From NCBI RefSeq assembly GCF_002585305.1, contig NZ_NUNF01000001.1, forward strand, positions 1-64,000: a stretch of 64,000 bases of DNA. The letters are read 5' to 3'. Positions 17,957 through 26,299 of this stretch are shown in pieces; within the stretch, counting starts at the first letter, position 1; every line of letters begins with the position of its first letter. The translations under genes were made by a program, and so were the position numbers. The notes beneath the pieces were generated by a model that was given only the letters and a program-made list of their open reading frames with translations, made no database searches and was not told where the DNA came from. Origin of the DNA: Bacillus sp. AFS037270. GTDB lineage: Bacteria; Bacillota; Bacilli; Bacillales_B; DSM-18226.

Positions 17957-17965
17957 ATTTAGGCT

Positions 17966-17993
17966 AATAGCGCAGAAATGCGCTATTTTTTTT
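17966..17993 (+). terminator. Terminator of proBA
   Basis: AATAGCGCA-GAAA-TGCGCTATT with a GNRA-type tetraloop and eight T, ten bases after the proA stop. Confidence 0.9.
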
Positions 17994-18051
17994 GAGCTTT
18001 TGGTATAATTAAATACAAACATATATTCTCATATAGTAAGTTGGTGAATTT

Positions 18052-20328
18052 GTGTCAGAAGACATTCAAATATCGGTAAGAAAACTTGTAGAACATGTTT
18101 TCAAGGGCGGTAGTATTGATGCCCGTTTCCGCTCGCAAACTGCAATGATTGATGGGACAAGGATCCATCAAAAAATTCAAAAGACCTATCAAGCGGGTGA
18201 CCAAAAGGAAGTATACTTAAGCACTGAGATTCGGTATGAAGGTCTTACCTTCTTAATTGATGGAAGATGTGACGGGCTTTTATTCCACGATGACAATGTA
18301 ATAATAGACGAAATTAAATCTTTTTCCCAGCCGCTTGACCAACTAGAACCAGAAGGCTACCCTGTACACTGGGCCCAGGCCAAAATGTATGCCTATATCG
18401 TGGCAATGGACAGGGAACTTAAAGACATTAATGTTCAGTTAACCTATGTCCACGTTGATACGGAAGAGAAAAAATCACTTATCCAAAACTATACATTTTC
18501 TGAGCTTGAAAGCTTTGCATGGAAGGTTATTAAAGGTTATTTTCCCTACGCCAAACTACTTCACGATCATCGTAAGGAACGAGATGAAAGCTGTAAGGAA
18601 CTAGTATTTCCGTTTAAATCGTATCGCGATGGGCAGCGAAAATTGGCTGGAGCCGTTTATAAGACGATTGTCGACAATAAAAACTTATTTGCTAAAGCCC
18701 CAACAGGGATTGGAAAGACCATCTCCACGCTCTTTCCTGCTATGAAGGCAATCGGTGAAGGGCAGTTAAACCGTGTTTTCTATCTCACTGCCAAAACCAT
18801 TACCCGTACGTCAGCGGAAGAAGCGTTTGCCCGTATGGGTTCCTGCGGATTAATTGCCAAGACGGTTACCATTACAGCAAAGGACAAGGTCTGTTTTCAA
18901 GAGGAAACCAAATGTCAAAAAGAGTTTTGTGAGTTTGCGAATGGTTATTATGATCGGATTAATGAAGCCATACTGGATATTTTATCAAATGAAAACCAGC
19001 TAACCCGTGAGGTCATCGAGAGCTATGCACGGAAACATAAAGTTTGCCCATTTGAATATTCCATCGATCTCGCCTATTCGGTGGATGCGATTATTTGTGA
19101 CTATAATTATATCTTTGATCCGCGGGTCTCATTAAAACGGTTGTTAGAAGAGCAAAAGAAGTCAACTGCTTTATTAGTGGATGAAGCACACAATCTTGTC
19201 GACCGCGGCCGGGAGATGTTTTCTGCTACCTTAAACAAGGAGCCGTTCCTTCAATTAAAAAAAGACTTTAAGGGAGTTAATCAGGCCATTTATGATGCTG
19301 CCAGCAATATGAATGCCTGGTTTATTCAAATGAAGAAGATGAACGAGAACCAAAAGGAGTTTGTGTTGGAACAGCTGGATGATGCTTTTTTAGAACAAAC
19401 TCGCCAATTTGCCATAACTGCAGAACAAATTCTCCAATTAGAAACCTCACCATTATTACTAGAAACTTATTTTATGGTCAATCAATTTTTAAAAATAACT
19501 GAACTGCTCAATGAACATTTTGTCATTTATGCAGAAAAAGATCGAAACGATCTAAAAATCAAGTTGTTTTGCATTGATCCTTCGTCGCTCCTTCGTCAAA
19601 TGGGTAAAGGCTACTGCGCCAAGATCTTTTTTTCGGCCACTCTTTCGCCGATGCCCTATTATCAGGATATTCTTGGCGGCAGTGAAGGGGATTATTCGCT
19701 AAGCATACCCTCTCCGTTTAATGAAGAGCAGGTGGATGTTTTGATCAAACCATTGTCAACACGGTACCGTGATCGGGAACGGACAAGGGATGAGATCATT
19801 TCGGTTATTCAATCCATGTTAAAGGGGCGTCCAGGGAATCACCTGATTTTCTTTCCATCCTATCAATATTTACTGGCCGTTTACGAGCGGTTCAAACAGA
19901 TCGATGGTAACACGCGGACACTCATTCAAGAACCAGGTATGACGGAGAGTAAAAGAGAAGACTTTTTAGCCGCATTTAAACCGAACCAAACAGAGACATT
20001 GCTTGGATTTGCCGTTCTAGGTGGGATTTTTTCAGAAGGTGTTGATTTAGTGGGTGATCGTTTAAATGGAGTAGTAGTGATTGGTGTTGGCTTACCTCAG
20101 GTATGTTTTGAGAGAAATATTATCAAGGATCATTTTTCCTCCCAAGGGAAAAACGGGTATGACTATGCTTATGTCTTTCCAGGGATCAATAAGGTACTAC
20201 AAGCAGGCGGGAGATTGATTCGCTCTGAACAGGATCACGGGACGATTGTTTTAGTCGATGACCGTTTCTTGCAAAGGCAATATCAACAATTACTGCCGAG
20301 TGAATGGATACAATTTACGATTATATAA
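18052..20328 (+). CDS. DinG/XPD-type Fe-S helicase with an N-terminal PD-(D/E)XK nuclease domain
   Basis: This is a 758-residue fusion. Residues 1-170 show the RecB/Cas4-type nuclease pattern: H39, D70, E87-I-K89 and Q109xxxY113. The helicase follows, with Walker A APTGIGKT (216-223), four cysteines at 281, 288, 293 and 332 placed like the XPD/DinG Fe-S cluster, DEAH at 377-380, and C-terminal SATLSP, GIFSEGVDLVGDRLNGVVVIGVGLP and QAGGRLIRSEQDHG motifs. It likely unwinds DNA 5' to 3' and cuts it. Firmicute DinG usually carries a DEDD exonuclease domain instead, so this is a different architecture. The GTG start has only a weak binding site, so the start is less certain. Confidence 0.85.
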   Translation: MSEDIQISVRKLVEHVFKGGSIDARFRSQTAMIDGTRIHQKIQKTYQAGDQKEVYLSTEIRYEGLTFLIDGRCDGLLFHDDNVIIDEIKSFSQPLDQLEPEGYPVHWAQAKMYAYIVAMDRELKDINVQLTYVHVDTEEKKSLIQNYTFSELESFAWKVIKGYFPYAKLLHDHRKERDESCKELVFPFKSYRDGQRKLAGAVYKTIVDNKNLFAKAPTGIGKTISTLFPAMKAIGEGQLNRVFYLTAKTITRTSAEEAFARMGSCGLIAKTVTITAKDKVCFQEETKCQKEFCEFANGYYDRINEAILDILSNENQLTREVIESYARKHKVCPFEYSIDLAYSVDAIICDYNYIFDPRVSLKRLLEEQKKSTALLVDEAHNLVDRGREMFSATLNKEPFLQLKKDFKGVNQAIYDAASNMNAWFIQMKKMNENQKEFVLEQLDDAFLEQTRQFAITAEQILQLETSPLLLETYFMVNQFLKITELLNEHFVIYAEKDRNDLKIKLFCIDPSSLLRQMGKGYCAKIFFSATLSPMPYYQDILGGSEGDYSLSIPSPFNEEQVDVLIKPLSTRYRDRERTRDEIISVIQSMLKGRPGNHLIFFPSYQYLLAVYERFKQIDGNTRTLIQEPGMTESKREDFLAAFKPNQTETLLGFAVLGGIFSEGVDLVGDRLNGVVVIGVGLPQVCFERNIIKDHFSSQGKNGYDYAYVFPGINKVLQAGGRLIRSEQDHGTIVLVDDRFLQRQYQQLLPSEWIQFTII

Positions 20329-20336
20329 TGAACTTT

Positions 20337-20372
20337 TTAAAGGCGGCCAAAAAAAAAAGGCTGCTTTTTTTA
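20337..20372 (+). terminator. Rho-independent terminator
   Basis: AAAGGCGGCC pairs with GGCTGCTTT over an A-rich loop and is followed by T residues; it ends the helicase gene. Confidence 0.65.
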
Positions 20373-20380
20373 TATTTTAC

Positions 20381-20410
20381 GTGACATTATTCTTAAAACT
20401 CTCATATAAT
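20381..20410 (+). promoter_or_regulatory. Sigma-A-like promoter of feoA
   Basis: GTGACA (20381-20386), 18 bp, perfect TATAAT (20405-20410), about 50 bases before feoA. I saw no clear Fur box around it. Confidence 0.5.
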
Positions 20411-20459
20411 TAAAGAAAAAGTTGCGCACGGGAAAAACTTTAGAAAAGGGGAAAGAGAG

Positions 20460-20714
20460 ATGGATAAACCTAAAAAAATTCAATTAGTAAATGGGGAAAA
20501 AGGAAATGTAATTAAAATTACCTCTTTAAACTTAGAGGGTGTAATGAGAAGAAGATTATTAGATTTAGGTTTTGTTGCAGGGGCGTTAGTCGAAGTGGTC
20601 CGGAAAAGTCCATTGGGAGATCCGATTGCCTTCCGGGTAAGCCAAACGACGATTGCCCTCCGGAAAGAGGAAAGTTCACGAATTGAAGGGGAGCTGTTGT
20701 CAAATGGGGAATGA
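20460..20714 (+). CDS. feoA: Ferrous iron transport protein A
   Basis: This 84-residue cytosolic protein has the SH3-like FeoA fold: an RRRLLDLGFVAGALVEVVRKSPLGDPIAFRV core typical of the family. FeoA works with FeoB in Fe(II) uptake. It is preceded by GGGGAAAGAGAG and overlaps the FeoB GTPase gene by 11 bases, so translation is coupled. It is the first gene of a three-gene feo operon in which FeoB is divided. Confidence 0.9.
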   Translation: MDKPKKIQLVNGEKGNVIKITSLNLEGVMRRRLLDLGFVAGALVEVVRKSPLGDPIAFRVSQTTIALRKEESSRIEGELLSNGE

Positions 20715-21393
20715 ATACAGAATCGCCTTAGCAGGTAACCCGAATACAGGAAAAAGCACTTTATTTAATGCCTTAACAGGCCTTAGACAGCATACTGGAA
20801 ACTGGGCAGGAAAGACGGTTACCCTTGCGGAAGGCAGTGTTCCGTTTAAGGATAAAACCTTTCATTTAATTGATTTGCCAGGGACCTATTCCCTGTTTTC
20901 AAATTCAACAGATGAAGAGGTTGCTAGAAATTATATTGTCTTCGAAAAACCGGATGTTACTCTTGTGGTCTTGGATGCAACCTCATTGGAGCGGAATTTC
21001 AATCTTGCCTTGCAGGTGTTAGAAATGACGAAAAATGTAGTGATTTGCATTAATCTCATTGATGTCGCTGAACAGCAGGGAATTCACATCAATGAACGGC
21101 TGTTGACAAATCGGTTAGGAGTTCCGGTGATAAAAATTTCGGCCAGAAATAAAAAGGGCTTTCCTATGCTACTTGATACGATTGATCGAATTGTAACGGG
21201 AAAAATCGGATGCAATCCCATTCAAATGAAATATCCGGATGAAATTGAAGAAAAGATAAACGTCATTGAACCAAAGGTCCGTGAATTGGTTGGAAATCAC
21301 ATATCTTCTCGCTGGATTTCATTAAGATTACTAGATGGCGATGAGACACTTTTAAATGAAATCACTAAACGATTTGTGCCGGAGGTGGTATAG
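20704..21393 (+). CDS. feoB: FeoB G-domain as a separate protein
   Basis: This 229-residue protein holds the GTP-binding part of FeoB: P-loop GNPNTGKST, G2/G3 around HTGNWAGKTV and DLPGTYSLFS, and G4 NLID, followed by the helical GDI-like spacer. It stops with TAG at 21391-21393, where FeoB proteins normally continue into the membrane part. The membrane half starts two bases later in another frame. MGNEYRIALAGNP at 20704 is the natural start, with GGGGAG before it; the longer frame from 20653 lies inside feoA. A split is found in some other Firmicutes as far as I recall, so this need not be a defect. Confidence 0.88.
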   Translation: MGNEYRIALAGNPNTGKSTLFNALTGLRQHTGNWAGKTVTLAEGSVPFKDKTFHLIDLPGTYSLFSNSTDEEVARNYIVFEKPDVTLVVLDATSLERNFNLALQVLEMTKNVVICINLIDVAEQQGIHINERLLTNRLGVPVIKISARNKKGFPMLLDTIDRIVTGKIGCNPIQMKYPDEIEEKINVIEPKVRELVGNHISSRWISLRLLDGDETLLNEITKRFVPEVV

Positions 21394-21395
21394 AA

Positions 21396-22769
21396 ATGAG
21401 TATTCAGGAGCTTTATACAGAGGCACAGGCCTTATCGACGTCCAAATTGCGGGATGACATTGTCGAGCAGCTTTATGATCGCAGCCGCCAATTATGCAAT
21501 GAAGGAATCTCCTATACAAAATCCAAACAGGATACCCGGACAGAAAAACTTGACAGTATTTTCACTTCGCCTATCTTTGGCTTTCCGATTATGATTACCA
21601 TGTTAGGCATACTATTTTACTTAACTATCGCTGGAGCTAATATTCCATCTTCTTTACTCGCAGAATTATTTGGCTGGATTGAAGGGCAAATAACAACCTT
21701 CTTCCATGCAATTCATGCACCAGATTGGCTCCACGGTGTCTTAGTGTTAGGTTTATACCGGGGGACAACATGGGTGATTAGTGTGATGCTGCCACCAATG
21801 GCGATCTTTTTCCCCGCTTTCGCGTTATTAGAAAATTATGGCTATCTGCCAAGGGTTGCTTTTAATATGGACCGACTGTTTAAACGGGTCGGAGCTCACG
21901 GGAAGCAATCGTTAACCATGGCCATGGGATTTGGCTGTAACGCCGCCGCCGTCATCTCGACTAGAATTATAGAATCACCAAGGGAAAGAATGCTTGCCAT
22001 ATTGACCAACAATTTTGTTCCTTGTAATGGACGCTGGGGGACCTTGATCGTATTAGCTTCCTTATTTATGGCTGCCAATTTTACAGGAGGATTAAAATCA
22101 TTGGTTACCACAGGGGTGATCGTAGGGATTGTCTTATTTGGGATTATCGTGACCTTCTTTGTCTCTTGGGCGTTGTCTAAAACAGCCCTTAAAGGTATAC
22201 CTACTCATTATACGTTAGAGCTGCCGCCTTACCGAAAACCTAAAATCTTGGATACAGTGATCCGTTCTTCTTTAACAAAGTCCTGGTCCGTCTTAATGCG
22301 AGCGGTTAAAGTTGCTGCTCCAGCGGCCATTCTGACCTGGGTGTTTGCCAACATTTATATTGGGGACACTAGTATCCTTATGTACGCCGTGAATTTCCTA
22401 GATCCGTTTGGAAAAATGCTCGGCCTTGATGGTTATATAATGATGGCGTTTATCTTGGGGCTTCCGGCCAATGAAATTGTTCTCCCGATCCTTTTAATGG
22501 GCTACCTATCAACCGGCTCGTTAACGGAAGTGGATAATTTAGCTGATTTAAAACAAATTTTCCTAGACCATGGCTGGACGTGGCTTACCGCACTTAACAT
22601 GATGTTATTCTCCCTTCTCCATTATCCGTGCGGAACCACGCTATTAAATATCTATAAAGAAACGAAGAGTAAGAAATGGACGTTCTTAGCCTTTTTGATA
22701 CCAACTGTCATTGCCATCTTTATCCCATTCATCCTTACCCAGGCTGTTAGAATGTTTGACTTAATATAA
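21396..22769 (+). CDS. feoB: FeoB membrane core as a separate protein
   Basis: This 457-residue membrane half of the ferrous iron transporter has two Gate domains. Key segments are GLYRGTTWVISVMLPPMAIFFP, MGFGCNAAAV and NNFVPCNGRWGTL, whose cysteines are conserved in FeoB and proposed to line the iron path, and GLPANEIVLPILLMGY. It starts with its own ATG after GGAGGTGG (spacing about nine), which argues for a genuine separate gene and against a recent frameshift. The N-terminal 50 residues (helical, charged) correspond to the linker after the G-domain. It must pair with the preceding GTPase to work. Confidence 0.9.
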   Translation: MSIQELYTEAQALSTSKLRDDIVEQLYDRSRQLCNEGISYTKSKQDTRTEKLDSIFTSPIFGFPIMITMLGILFYLTIAGANIPSSLLAELFGWIEGQITTFFHAIHAPDWLHGVLVLGLYRGTTWVISVMLPPMAIFFPAFALLENYGYLPRVAFNMDRLFKRVGAHGKQSLTMAMGFGCNAAAVISTRIIESPRERMLAILTNNFVPCNGRWGTLIVLASLFMAANFTGGLKSLVTTGVIVGIVLFGIIVTFFVSWALSKTALKGIPTHYTLELPPYRKPKILDTVIRSSLTKSWSVLMRAVKVAAPAAILTWVFANIYIGDTSILMYAVNFLDPFGKMLGLDGYIMMAFILGLPANEIVLPILLMGYLSTGSLTEVDNLADLKQIFLDHGWTWLTALNMMLFSLLHYPCGTTLLNIYKETKSKKWTFLAFLIPTVIAIFIPFILTQAVRMFDLI

Positions 22770-22790
22770 AAGATAACAGAAATTTTAAAA

Positions 22791-22823
22791 AATACCCTCA
22801 AATTGAAATTTGAGGGTATTTTT
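22791..22823. terminator. Bidirectional terminator
   Basis: A 14-bp perfect stem (AATACCCTCAAATT with AATTTGAGGGTATT) with A and T runs at the two sides separates feoB from the minus gene ending at 22829. Confidence 0.85.
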
Positions 22824-22828
22824 GAGCA

Positions 22829-23125
22829 TTATTTTCTCTTTTGTATTTCCTCTGTAACGACAAAGGCAAGATCATCGTTTCCGAATAAGGAGAGTACACC
22901 AAGCAGTGTTTGGTCAGCAATTTCCCCTGCTTCCTCTTTTGGCACAGTCAATTCTATCGCCTCTCTTAATGAGGGATTGGACGATTGGTTCGGATAAGCC
23001 CGTAAATATAATTCTTCAGGGTCTAGGTCATGATTCACACACCACTGGGCAAAGACGAGAATCATCATTTTTTCTTCACCTTGGTAGTGCTGGATTATTT
23101 TTTCTTCTAATTCTTTTGAATTCAT
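22829..23125 (-). CDS. Small conserved protein of unknown function
   Basis: This 98-residue acidic, helical protein (pattern of charged residues with QWCVNHDLDPEELYLRAYP) has no signal peptide. I cannot assign a family. AAGGAG precedes the ATG by about 12 bases. It faces the feo operon and shares its terminator. Cytoplasmic location is inferred only from lack of hydrophobic segments. Confidence 0.6.
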   Translation of the reverse strand: MNSKELEEKIIQHYQGEEKMMILVFAQWCVNHDLDPEELYLRAYPNQSSNPSLREAIELTVPKEEAGEIADQTLLGVLSLFGNDDLAFVVTEEIQKRK

Positions 23126-23275
23126 TTTTAAAATTTCTCCTTCAAAACTTTTATAAATTTAAAATCAATGCTCAATACCTTTTATACTAACATAAAAATG
23201 GGTACAATTTGGTATGGACATGCTTTTATGAGATACTGTCTTAAGGATTTATTTTTTAGTAAAGGGGAGTTTAAG

Positions 23276-23557
23276 GTGAGCAAAATTGAAGTAGGCGAAA
23301 TCTTTACCATTAGTGATGAAAGTAACGAAGAGCAGGAAGTAGAAGTATTAGGTGTCATGACGATTGAAGGTAATGACTATGTTGCCGTTGCATTTGCCGA
23401 TGACGTTAGAAAGGAAGAAACGGAGGAAGATATTGATATCTTCTTTTTAAAGGTAGATGAAGATGGTGATTTCACGGCCATCGAAAGCGATGAGGAATTT
23501 GATAAAGTTTCCGCTGCCTTTGATGAAATGATGGATGAAGAAGAAGAGGAAGAATGA
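23276..23557 (+). CDS. DUF1292-family protein (YrzB-like)
   Basis: This 93-residue very acidic protein ends in a long Asp/Glu run (DEMMDEEEEEE). The EEQEVEVLGVMTIEGNDYVAVAF core and the DIFFLKVDEDGDF segment match DUF1292 proteins, whose function is unknown. GTG 23276 is chosen because AAAGGGGAG lies six to seven bases before it; the frame is open upstream to 23168 but lacks a binding site there. Followed by its own terminator. Confidence 0.75.
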   Translation: MSKIEVGEIFTISDESNEEQEVEVLGVMTIEGNDYVAVAFADDVRKEETEEDIDIFFLKVDEDGDFTAIESDEEFDKVSAAFDEMMDEEEEEE

Positions 23558-23563
23558 TTTATT

Positions 23564-23593
23564 AAGAGAGGACTTCATGCCTCTCTTTTTTTT
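23564..23593 (+). terminator. Rho-independent terminator
   Basis: AGAGAGG pairs with CCTCTCT and is followed by eight T, right after the DUF1292 gene. Confidence 0.8.
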
Positions 23594-23664
23594 GGAAAAA
23601 TAATGTATGTATAAAAATAGGAATTGGCATACTAACATAGAGAATATATTAAAGGAGTTCGTAC

Positions 23665-23913
23665 ATGTTAATTGAAGAAGGAAATAAGTTTCAAATTTCG
23701 CAAAATGCAAAAGGGTTTTTCAACTCTGCCGAAACAATGACGGTGAAAAGCAATAATGGTGTCACAATCCAATTTATTCTTGGTGACAGTAAAGGTCATG
23801 GTTCAATGCCAGTTGAGCATATGCAGTACTTATTGAAGAAATCAAACTTAACGGTGATTCCTAATAAAAGATCTGTATTGAATCATGAGTTAAATGAAGA
23901 GCAAATAGGGTAA
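23665..23913 (+). CDS. Small protein of unknown function
   Basis: This 82-residue protein has no signal peptide or membrane segment. It has an alternating polar/hydrophobic N-terminal half (VKSNNGVTIQFILGD) that looks like beta strands. AAAGGAG seven bases before the ATG and a terminator after the stop make it a convincing gene. I do not recognise the family. Confidence 0.65.
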   Translation: MLIEEGNKFQISQNAKGFFNSAETMTVKSNNGVTIQFILGDSKGHGSMPVEHMQYLLKKSNLTVIPNKRSVLNHELNEEQIG

Positions 23914-23920
23914 ACATAGG

Positions 23921-23953
23921 GCATTGCTTCTATTGGAGAAGTAATGCTTTTTA
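23921..23953 (+). terminator. Rho-independent terminator
   Basis: GCATTGCTTC pairs with GAAGTAATGC and is followed by five T, eight bases after the preceding stop. Confidence 0.7.
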
Positions 23954-24015
23954 TTATTGATTTCATTTGGGATATTATAAGATAATTAAAAAGAGCGAAA
24001 GGGTGAATTTATTTT

Positions 24016-24801
24016 ATGGAAACTAAAAGTGCCACTTTAAAAAATTCAACGATCACATATATCGACGAAGGAGAGGGCGAGCCGATTGTGCTACTTCATG
24101 GGTTCTGTGGGAGTTCCGCATATTGGTCAGAAGTCATACCTGTGATTTCGAAAAATTACCGGGTTATCGCTCCGGACCTTCCGGGACATGGAGGGTCTAC
24201 AACCGCTTTAAAGAACTATTCTATTTCAGTTATAGCTGAAATGATCAAAGAGTTTTTAGATAAATTGAATTTAGATAAAGTAACGATGTTCGGCCACTCA
24301 TTAGGCGGCTATATTACACTTGCTTTTGCGGAGAAGTACAGTGATACTTTAAACGGTTTCTCGCTTGTTCATTCCACTGCCTTTCCTGATTCAGAAGAGG
24401 CCAAAAAGGGTAGAAGTACTAATATGGAGAAGGTTAAGCATGAGGGTATAAAGACGCTAATCGATGGACTTGTTCCTAAGCTTTTTTCACCGAATCACCT
24501 TGAAGAACAGTATGTAGAATCGGCAAAACAGATCGGCTATCGTACACCTCCAGAAGGAGCTATCCATACATTAAGTGCCATGAGGGACAGACCGGATCGT
24601 AACAGTGTGCTCGAGTCAACTTCATTAGCAGTGTTGTTAATTGCCGGGGAACAAGATCAAATTATCCCTGCAGAAAAAACCTTTTCTGTGAGTAAAGAAA
24701 ACATTAAACAAACGGTCATCAAAGATTCCGGCCATATGAGCATGTATGAAAATTCAAGCGAACTTATTGCAGCGATTAAGGACTTTATGGAAAATATGTA
24801 A
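24016..24801 (+). CDS. Alpha/beta hydrolase
   Basis: This 261-residue hydrolase of the common alpha/beta fold has an oxyanion region LLHGFCGSS, nucleophile elbow GHSLGG with Ser95, acid Asp214 in GEQDQIIP and base His240 in DSGHMS, so the triad is complete. No signal peptide, so it is cytoplasmic. Substrate (ester, lactone or other) cannot be told. It begins at an ATG after GAAAGGGTG, is monocistronic, and faces the XRE-cupin regulator with a shared hairpin between them. Confidence 0.85.
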   Translation: METKSATLKNSTITYIDEGEGEPIVLLHGFCGSSAYWSEVIPVISKNYRVIAPDLPGHGGSTTALKNYSISVIAEMIKEFLDKLNLDKVTMFGHSLGGYITLAFAEKYSDTLNGFSLVHSTAFPDSEEAKKGRSTNMEKVKHEGIKTLIDGLVPKLFSPNHLEEQYVESAKQIGYRTPPEGAIHTLSAMRDRPDRNSVLESTSLAVLLIAGEQDQIIPAEKTFSVSKENIKQTVIKDSGHMSMYENSSELIAAIKDFMENM

Positions 24802-24807
24802 AAAGGT

Positions 24808-24841
24808 AAAGGGAGGAACGTTTTTAGGTTCCTCCTTTTAA
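24808..24841. terminator. Terminator between convergent genes
   Basis: GGAGGAAC pairs with GTTCCTCC, flanked by AAAG and CTTTT, between the hydrolase and the XRE-cupin gene. Confidence 0.75.
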
Positions 24842-24849
24842 AGTTAAAA

Positions 24850-25383
24850 CTAGTCACGCAATTCGGTGTTGGAATAAACGGCAATCAGCACGACCGCTTT
24901 TTCCGTACCAATATTTTTAACCGTATGAGGTACACTCGCATTCCAGCTAAAGGAATCCCCTTTTTCCAAAACAAAGGAATCTTCCCCTTGTTCTGCAAGA
25001 ACCTTTCCTTCCAATACTAAATGACATTCTATCCCTTCATGTGAATGGGCATCACCAATCGAGGCTCCAGGTGGAAACTCCACACTCCTTAACCATAATC
25101 CTCCCTTTGAAGAGATTTGCTCGATTTTCAAACTATTCATAGTAGTATGGGTTCTTTCCTCTTTTCTGACAACCTGCATATGTTCTTTTTTTTCTAATAG
25201 CAGGTAAGGAAGAGGAACATCTAAATAGGTCGCAATGGTCTGCAGTGTGTTGATCGATGGGGAAGTATTATTATTTTCAACATTGCTGATAAACCCTTTG
25301 GAAAGTCCCGTTCCTTCACACATTTGGGCAATGGTGATTTTCTTTCTATTTCGTATCGCTCGAATCTTTGCGCCGATATCCAA
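24850..25383 (-). CDS. XRE-family regulator with a C-terminal cupin domain
   Basis: This regulator of about 177 residues has an HTH_3 domain in the first 60 residues (IRNRKKITIAQMCEGTGLSKGFISNVENNNTSPSINTLQTIATYLDVPL), then a cupin_2 domain (GDAHSHEGIECHLVLEGKVLAEQGEDSFVLEKGDSFSWNASVPHTVKN) likely to bind a small ligand or metal. GAGGTG sits six bases before TTG 25383, favouring that start; a GTG at 25392 in the same frame is the alternative. It is divergent from the esterase/DoxX/dioxygenase operon, and a repeated TCGATAGTT in the gap suggests it controls that operon and itself. Confidence 0.85.
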   Translation of the reverse strand: MDIGAKIRAIRNRKKITIAQMCEGTGLSKGFISNVENNNTSPSINTLQTIATYLDVPLPYLLLEKKEHMQVVRKEERTHTTMNSLKIEQISSKGGLWLRSVEFPPGASIGDAHSHEGIECHLVLEGKVLAEQGEDSFVLEKGDSFSWNASVPHTVKNIGTEKAVVLIAVYSNTELRD

Positions 25384-25393
25384 ATCATCCACC

Positions 25394-25464
25394 TCGATAG
25401 TTTCCTAATATAGAACATATTTATATATTAGCAAAAAAGTAATTGACAATCTACTTCGATAGTT
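25394..25464. promoter_or_regulatory. Two direct TCGATAGTT copies between the XRE gene and its divergent operon
   Basis: TCGATAGTT occurs at 25394-25402, over the ribosome binding region of the XRE gene, and again at 25456-25464, inside the spacer of the promoter that reads toward the esterase. The placement is what an XRE-type repressor of both transcripts would need. Binding is inferred. Confidence 0.4.
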
Positions 25465-25471
25465 GTTATCC
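25443..25471 (+). promoter_or_regulatory. Sigma-A-like promoter of the esterase/DoxX/dioxygenase operon
   Basis: Consensus TTGACA at 25443-25448, then 17 bp, then a weak TTATCC (25466-25471; TATCCT one base on). A strong -35 with a weak -10 is common at regulated promoters. It leaves a leader of about 150 bases. Confidence 0.45.
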
Positions 25472-25631
25472 TATAGACAACAAAGATTCATATTTAAAAA
25501 CAAATAAATAACTTATTTTTTTGCCTGTGTGTTTTCTTATAAGAATCTTTTTATTCTATTTGTATATTGTCTGATACCTTAAATTAAGGAAAGACTAAAA
25601 TAATCAACCACATAAGAAAGGGATGTTAACT

Positions 25632-26276
25632 ATGACGGCACCAATGATTTATGAGCTCCGACGGCCAGCAAAAATGGAGATGGGTAAAACCTATCCAGCA
25701 TTATTTCTCATGCATGGCATTGGCAGCAATGAACAAAATATGCTGCCATTGGTGGATGGTTTAGAAAACCAATTTTTCATTTTCAGTATCCGCGGTCATT
25801 TACCACAGCCTCCTGGCTATGCCTTTTTTACAATAGAAGGGTATGGGAAACCACATCGGGAAGTCTTCGATGAGGGAGTGAAGAAACTGACCAGCTTCGT
25901 TGACTATGCCTGCGGACAATATCCGATAGACGAGCAACAATTATTTTTACTCGGCTTCAGTCAAGGAGCGATTCTGTCAATGACTTTAGGATTAACATTA
26001 GGCAGCCGAATTAAAGGTATTGTAGCATTAAGCGGTTATATCCCTGCATTTGTAAAGGAAGAGTACAACATTAAACCAATCAACAATCTATCCAACTTTA
26101 TTTCACATGGTGAAATGGATCAAGTGCTTCCTTTTGAATGGGGAGTGGCTAATGATGAGTACTTCCGCAAGTTAGGCGCAAATGTAACCTTTCGGACCTA
26201 TCCAGTGGGGCATACCGTATCAATAGAGAATCATCAGGACTTTATCAGATGGATTTCTGAACAACTAGAAAAATAA
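25632..26276 (+). CDS. Alpha/beta hydrolase of the phospholipase/carboxylesterase type (MhqD-like)
   Basis: This enzyme of 214 residues has LFLMHGIGSNEQNMLPL as oxyanion loop, nucleophile GFSQGA (Ser110), acid in HGEMDQVLP and base in YPVGHTV. Bacillus subtilis MhqD, induced by quinones, belongs to this family. Here it leads a three-gene operon with DoxX and a ring-cleavage dioxygenase, which suggests handling of catechol- or quinone-like compounds. ATG 25632 is chosen because AAAGGGATG is nine bases ahead; ATG 25623 overlaps the binding site. Confidence 0.82.
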   Translation: MTAPMIYELRRPAKMEMGKTYPALFLMHGIGSNEQNMLPLVDGLENQFFIFSIRGHLPQPPGYAFFTIEGYGKPHREVFDEGVKKLTSFVDYACGQYPIDEQQLFLLGFSQGAILSMTLGLTLGSRIKGIVALSGYIPAFVKEEYNIKPINNLSNFISHGEMDQVLPFEWGVANDEYFRKLGANVTFRTYPVGHTVSIENHQDFIRWISEQLEK

Positions 26277-26299
26277 TATTTTTAAGGAGAGGTTAGAAA

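Noticed and set aside
20381..20459. Fur box before feoA
   Set aside because: No convincing GATAATGATTATCATTATC-like 7-1-7 match could be seen in the promoter region.
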